Shown: in pieces, positions 7,651 through 10,509 of the stretch
Position numbering within the stretch: position 1 is the stretch's first letter
Layout: each line of letters opens with the position of its first letter
Origin: Campylobacteraceae bacterium
GTDB taxonomy: Bacteria; Campylobacterota; Campylobacteria; Campylobacterales; Sulfurospirillaceae
DNA length: 10,509 nucleotides
Reading direction: 5' to 3'
Assembly (NCBI GenBank): GCA_027013265.1
Contig: JALUXQ010000145.1
Coordinates: 1-10,509 of the forward strand
Notes under the pieces: generated by a model
What the model was told of the DNA's origin: nothing
What the model saw: only the letters and a program-made list of their open reading frames with translations
The model's database searches: none
Position numbers and translations under genes: made by a program

Positions 7651-7669
7651 AATTTTGATAATCAGTATC
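7651..7669 (-). promoter_or_regulatory. Putative Fur box upstream of the iron permease
   Basis: The 19 bases AATTTTGATAATCAGTATC match the classical Fur box GATAATGATAATCATTATC at 15 of 19 positions by hand count. They include a clean inverted repeat TGATA-ATCAG-TATCA at 7656-7670. The site sits 14 bases upstream of the permease start codon. It touches a possible minus-strand -10 (TATTAT, complement of 7670-7675), so a bound repressor would cover the transcription start. Function fits iron uptake. Binding is not shown, and AT-rich DNA makes chance partial matches easier. Confidence 0.6.
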
Positions 7670-7741
7670 ATAATATAAATATCCTTAGGGTTTTATTAAT
7701 TAAACTTATTACCTGTTTTCCACATTGGCTACATATTATAG

Positions 7742-7750
7742 TGATATAAT
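7742..7750 (+). promoter_or_regulatory. Extended -10 promoter element for the cytochrome c gene
   Basis: TGATATAAT contains a perfect -10 hexamer TATAAT (7745-7750) preceded by the extended TGn element. Transcription would start near 7757, giving a leader of about 20 bases that includes the Shine-Dalgarno. No good -35 hexamer lies at the usual spacing (TTGGCT at 7725-7730 is too close), which is common for sigma-70 promoters in Campylobacterota. The complementary hexamer at 7735-7740 makes the core palindromic. Confidence 0.55.
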
Positions 7751-7762
7751 TGTAAAAAATTT

Positions 7763-7768
7763 AAGGAG
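7763..7768 (+). promoter_or_regulatory. Shine-Dalgarno of the cytochrome c gene (decides between two ATGs)
   Basis: AAGGAG is followed after three bases by one ATG (7772) and after nine bases by a second in-frame ATG (7778). Three bases is too close for efficient initiation. The second start is therefore favoured, giving an N-terminus MKTLIGVSLVIIL typical of a signal anchor. Confidence 0.6.
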
Positions 7769-7777
7769 AAGATGAGC

Positions 7778-8206
7778 ATGAAAACGCTGATTGGAGTTTC
7801 ACTAGTGATCATACTTGCTATGGGCTACTATTTCACTACTGGGAAAAGCAAAAGTGGCAATAGTAGGTGGTACACAAAGGCACAGGTGGAAAATGGTCGA
7901 AAGCTTTTTGCAGCAAATTGTGCTAGTTGCCATGGTTTAAAAGCAGAAAAAACACTAAATTGGAGAGAGAAATTGGCTGATGGCTCCTACCCTCCTCCTC
8001 CACTAAATGGCAGTGCACATGCTTGGCATCACTCTTTTGCACAACTCATTCGTCAAATAAATGATGGTGGTGCTATATATGGTGGTAAAATGCCAGGATT
8101 CAGAGGCGCACTTGATGATAGTGAGAAAAAAGATATCATCAGCTATTTTCAATCATTTTGGAACGACAAGATATACAAATCTTGGTATGAGAGAAGTGGA
8201 CTGTAA
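7778..8206 (+). CDS. Membrane-anchored monohaem cytochrome c (class I)
   Basis: Periplasm-facing c-type cytochrome of 142 residues from the ATG at 7778 (144 if the ATG at 7772 is used). A single hydrophobic segment at about 3-20 without an obvious cleavage site suggests an uncleaved N-terminal anchor. The haem is attached at CASCH (Cys48, Cys51, His52), and Met105 in GGKMPGF is the probable distal ligand. This gives the usual single-haem class I fold, close to the Cytochrome_CBB3/PF13442 type. Between them lies a proline run and a histidine-rich motif PPPPLNGSAHAWHH (72-85). It recurs in related small cytochromes, but I cannot assign it a function. The gene is divergent from the iron permease and could accept electrons from ferrous iron oxidised during uptake, or simply serve respiration; neither is proven. 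Confidence 0.9.
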   Translation: MKTLIGVSLVIILAMGYYFTTGKSKSGNSRWYTKAQVENGRKLFAANCASCHGLKAEKTLNWREKLADGSYPPPPLNGSAHAWHHSFAQLIRQINDGGAIYGGKMPGFRGALDDSEKKDIISYFQSFWNDKIYKSWYERSGL

Positions 8207-8216
8207 ACCTCTTTGC

Positions 8217-8266
8217 AAGGAACAAAATTTGTGATATCTAAAATTTTATCACAAATTTTGTTCCTT
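8217..8266. terminator. Perfect 20-bp inverted repeat, putative bidirectional terminator
   Basis: Arms 8217-8236 (AAGGAACAAAATTTGTGATA) and 8247-8266 are exact reverse complements, separated by a ten-base loop. The hairpin begins ten bases after the cytochrome stop; the right arm encodes the last residues of the convergent histidine kinase and the loop contains its stop codon. The position between convergent genes fits a shared terminator. However, the stem has only five G/C of 20, and neither strand has a proper U-tract after it, so intrinsic termination is not certain. It could instead protect both 3' ends. Confidence 0.5.
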
Positions 8267-9392
8267 CCCCTAACTTAGACTCTACCTCAATCTCTAAATC
8301 ATATGTCTTGCAGACAGAATGCACTATATCCAACCCTATACCAAAACCTCCCACACTTTGCGTCGCCCTATAATATCTCTCAAAGATTTTCTCTAGCCTC
8401 TCTTTGGCTATGCCTATTCCATTATCTTCTACTTTGAGAGAACGGTTTTTTAGTGTGACTCTTATCTCGCCATTTCGTTTTGTATATTTTATAGCATTTG
8501 ATATAAGATTGTTTGCCAATCTTGTAAAGTCCTCTTCATCTATCTGTAACAAGGTCTCTTCTAAATCATATGTCAAATCTATCCTCTTTTTTCTAGCTAA
8601 ACTCGTGTGATAACTCAACTCTTTTTGTAAAATTTTTGAAATATCTTGCTCTATAAGTATCTCTTTCTTGTGCTCTTTTAGAGTGATATATGTGATATCT
8701 TTATATAAATTAGATATCTTTTTTGCACTTATTCTTATAAGGCTTCTATTTTTTTCATTATAAAAATTCTCTGAATCAACACACAATAAAAGTGCAGATA
8801 CTGGGGTATTTAGCTCGTGTGTTGCATTTTTTATAAAAGTGTTTAATTTTTCTCTTTGACTCTGAATCGGATATATAAAGAGTTTTGCAAGATAAAATCC
8901 TATGAGTGCTATCAACATATATATGCTAAAAGCTACAGCTACGACACCTCTTAGAAGCTTGGACAATTTGCTATTTAAGTTGGTTTTTTTTACCACAACA
9001 TATGACACACCTAGATGACCAGAAACCCCATGGTCTATATAAAATAGAGCATCTTTTTCCCTAAAAGCTCTTTTGGAAAAATCTATTTTCTCTTTTATTT
9101 GCGTATATACTGCTTTGAAAGCAGAGTCATACAAGCCATACTTTAACCCATTATCAACTTGTAAATTATCAAAATTTATGTGTATATTTTGCATGTGAGC
9201 CTGAATAATTCTATGTGATATATTGCCACTATTGACCTGCATATTAGAGATAGCTAGTTCATAATACCCTCTTGCATTTAAAGAGTAAAAGAGCCAACCG
9301 ATTATAGATATAAGGAGAAGTGAAGAGCCAAGATATAGAGTAAAAAAGCTATAAAATGTCTTTTTCTCATCTTTAGTTAAAACGATATCCAA
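8238..9392 (-). CDS. Membrane sensor histidine kinase
   Basis: Two-component sensor kinase of 384 residues. Two membrane segments (about 13-36 and 148-172) enclose a periplasmic sensor region of about 110 residues with no domain I recognise. The dimerisation/phosphoacceptor box NATHELNTP has the phospho-His at 192. The ATPase domain is complete: N-box LANNLISNAIKYT (N295, N299), G1 DNGIGI (323-328) and G2 GFGIGL (349-354). A HAMP linker is not evident; about 15 residues separate the second membrane segment from the H-box region. The only usable start in frame near the N-terminus is TTG at 9390-9392, inside the response regulator's last codons, so translation is probably coupled to it. An AAGGAG lies directly against this TTG, which is too close to be ideal; the start is therefore uncertain. 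The signal sensed cannot be deduced. Confidence 0.9.
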   Translation of the reverse strand: MDIVLTKDEKKTFYSFFTLYLGSSLLLISIIGWLFYSLNARGYYELAISNMQVNSGNISHRIIQAHMQNIHINFDNLQVDNGLKYGLYDSAFKAVYTQIKEKIDFSKRAFREKDALFYIDHGVSGHLGVSYVVVKKTNLNSKLSKLLRGVVAVAFSIYMLIALIGFYLAKLFIYPIQSQREKLNTFIKNATHELNTPVSALLLCVDSENFYNEKNRSLIRISAKKISNLYKDITYITLKEHKKEILIEQDISKILQKELSYHTSLARKKRIDLTYDLEETLLQIDEEDFTRLANNLISNAIKYTKRNGEIRVTLKNRSLKVEDNGIGIAKERLEKIFERYYRATQSVGGFGIGLDIVHSVCKTYDLEIEVESKLGEGTKFVIKF

Positions 9393-10029
9393 CTCCTTTT
9401 ATGGTGTCAATTGCCTCTTTGTTGATTATCTTTCTAAAGTTTTTTATATATGTTCTTATAGTTGAATCTGTTGGTGTCTCTTCATATGCCCATACATTTA
9501 ATCCTAACTCCTCCAAAGAGATAACTCTTTGTCTGTTTTTTAAAAAATACTCTAAGATTTGCGACTCTTTTTTGGACAGTGTGTACTCTTGGTCCTCTTT
9601 TATGATTTTTAATTTATCATAATCATACACAACACCTTTTGATAAAATATCTTTCTTTGCAATGTTTATCTTATAGAGTCTTTTTATATTATCGATTCTT
9701 AGCTCAAGCTCTTCAAATTCAAATGGTTTTTTTATATAATCATCACATCCACTAGAAAAGCCTAGCTTTAAATCCTCAGTATTATTAAGCGAAGTGATAA
9801 AGATAGCTGGGGTATTTATGCTGTTTTTTCTAATGCTCTTTAAAAGTTCAAAGCCGTTAATCAAAGGTACATTAACATCAAAAAGCAACAAATCAAATAC
9901 CTCTTGGCAGAGCAAATCTTCTGCTTCACCACCATCAAAAGCGCAACTCACCTGGTACCCTTTTTTTAACAAAAAGGATTCAATAATTTCACTTAAAATC
10001 TCATCATCTTCTAGTAGTAGTATTTTCAT
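9373..10029 (-). CDS. OmpR/PhoB-family response regulator
   Basis: DNA-binding response regulator of 218 residues from the ATG at 10027-10029. An in-frame TTG six bases earlier (10035) would give a less typical N-terminus before MKILLLEDD. The receiver domain (about 1-115) shows the acidic pair in LEDDE, the phosphoacceptor Asp in LLFDVNVP (residue 51), the conserved Thr in FITSL and Lys in KKPFE (residue 101). The C-terminal winged helix (about 125-218) ends with STIRTYIKNFRKII and IKGVGYRFN, typical of OmpR-family DNA recognition. It overlaps the downstream kinase gene by 20 bases and lies 24 bases after the upstream kinase's stop, so the three are probably one transcript. No strong Shine-Dalgarno is visible. 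Target promoters are unknown. Confidence 0.92.
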   Translation of the reverse strand: MKILLLEDDEILSEIIESFLLKKGYQVSCAFDGGEAEDLLCQEVFDLLLFDVNVPLINGFELLKSIRKNSINTPAIFITSLNNTEDLKLGFSSGCDDYIKKPFEFEELELRIDNIKRLYKINIAKKDILSKGVVYDYDKLKIIKEDQEYTLSKKESQILEYFLKNRQRVISLEELGLNVWAYEETPTDSTIRTYIKNFRKIINKEAIDTIKGVGYRFN

Positions 10030-10053
10030 AACCAAAAGGATACAATATTGCCC

Positions 10054-10509
10054 CTAAAAAAAGCAAATCTCAAATACATTTTTACTATCTTTATATTTGT
10101 AGGCAAATAAAAAACCATGGTAATTGATAATTCTTGAAACCAGATTTAGACCTAATCCATAACCCTTTGTACCTCTTGAGTTGTCCTCTTGCGTAAACTC
10201 TCTTGTGTAAAATTCCAAATCATGACTTAACTGTTTTGCTTGGTTTTTTATCATTATTATGTTTTTATCACACTCAATCTCAACTCTCCCATTATCTCTA
10301 TATTTTAGAGCATTATCTATGAGATTTTTTATCGCGATACTCATATAGTTTATATCCACAAAACACTCAAAATTTGCCTTTATATCTATGCTTATATCCT
10401 TTTCATTTTCTATCATCATTTTTGAGAGTGTTTCACTAAGCAGAGTCTCAACTGTGCATTTTTGCCTATTTAGTTTCAGGTTTTTTGATTTTATCTTTTC
10501 TAACTCCAA
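10054..10509 (-). CDS. Histidine kinase, C-terminal part (cut by right window edge)
   Basis: The last 151 residues of a second sensor kinase; the frame is open through base 10509, so the N-terminus, sensor and phospho-His box lie outside. The ATPase domain is recognisable by its N-box IAIKNLIDNALKYRDNG and the G2-type loop GTKGYGLGLNLVSRII. The usual G1 motif DxGxG is absent: the corresponding place reads MIKNQAKQLS. Such replacement is seen in an ArsS-like group of Campylobacterota kinases that are still active (my recollection of the family, not shown here). The stop is 24 bases before the response regulator's ATG on the same strand. This kinase may be the regulator's cognate partner, or may pair with a regulator beyond the edge. 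Confidence 0.85.
   Translation of the reverse strand: MELEKIKSKNLKLNRQKCTVETLLSETLSKMMIENEKDISIDIKANFECFVDINYMSIAIKNLIDNALKYRDNGRVEIECDKNIIMIKNQAKQLSHDLEFYTREFTQEDNSRGTKGYGLGLNLVSRIINYHGFLFAYKYKDSKNVFEICFF

Noticed and set aside
10033..10035. TTG two codons upstream of the response regulator ATG
   Set aside because: The ATG at 10027-10029 gives the standard MKILLLEDD receiver start.
9794..10057. Plus-strand open frame of 87 codons opposite the response regulator
   Set aside because: It is low-complexity in composition (Ser/Lys-rich), lies antisense to a clear receiver domain and has no recognisable domain; a shadow.
10507..10509. TTG at the right edge as a start for a short kinase-like protein
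   Set aside because: It is the last codon before the edge and the frame stays open; a real kinase needs the missing phospho-His domain upstream.
1..10509. Defence system, mobile element, CRISPR array, tRNA or riboswitch
   Set aside because: No transposase, integrase, regularly spaced repeats, cloverleaf or recognisable riboswitch is visible; all gene content is metabolic, transport or signalling.

Overview
The window looks like an ordinary bacterial chromosome segment from a low-GC member of the Campylobacterota (Epsilonproteobacteria). The hints are AT-rich coding with many ATA and AGA codons, very tight operons, a short c-type cytochrome, and histidine kinases and an OmpR-type regulator resembling those of that phylum. 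I cannot name a genus. No rRNA, tRNA, CRISPR array, insertion sequence or phage gene is visible, and no gene-free stretch exceeds 135 bases.

Left part (2-5317, + strand): a tightly packed operon whose start lies outside the window. It holds the 3' part of iorA, then iorB, a phenylacetate-CoA ligase, a double-ACT-domain protein, a second phenylacetate-CoA ligase and a Tas-like aldo/keto reductase. Junctions range from a 4-base overlap to an 8-base gap. IorAB interconverts aryl-2-oxoacids (indolepyruvate, phenylpyruvate, 4-hydroxyphenylpyruvate) and arylacetyl-CoAs with ferredoxin. The ligases connect arylacetyl-CoA and free arylacetate. The ACT protein may sense an amino acid. The module could oxidise aromatic amino acids after transamination, or run in reverse to make them from arylacetates; the sequence does not settle the direction. 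thiI (5360-6823) follows after 42 bases and may share the transcript. It encodes the sulfurtransferase for tRNA 4-thiouridine and, in many bacteria, the thiamine thiazole; IorA itself needs thiamine diphosphate.

Middle part (6827-8206): an FTR1-family iron permease (- strand) is transcribed divergently from a membrane-anchored monohaem cytochrome c (+ strand). The 135-base region between them carries a good Fur-box match just upstream of the permease and a strong extended -10 for the cytochrome. Iron-responsive control is likely for the permease; a functional link with the cytochrome is inference.

Right part (8238-10509, - strand): a two-component cluster, transcribed right to left, in the order histidine kinase (C-terminal part only, cut by the window edge), OmpR-family response regulator, second histidine kinase. 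The second kinase converges on the cytochrome gene, and a perfect 20-bp inverted repeat covers its last codons and stop.

I found no convincing wholly new system. The points most worth following are the paired, pocket-divergent ligases around an ACT protein beside IorAB, the Fur-controlled permease facing a cytochrome c, the two kinases around one regulator, and the long perfect hairpin.
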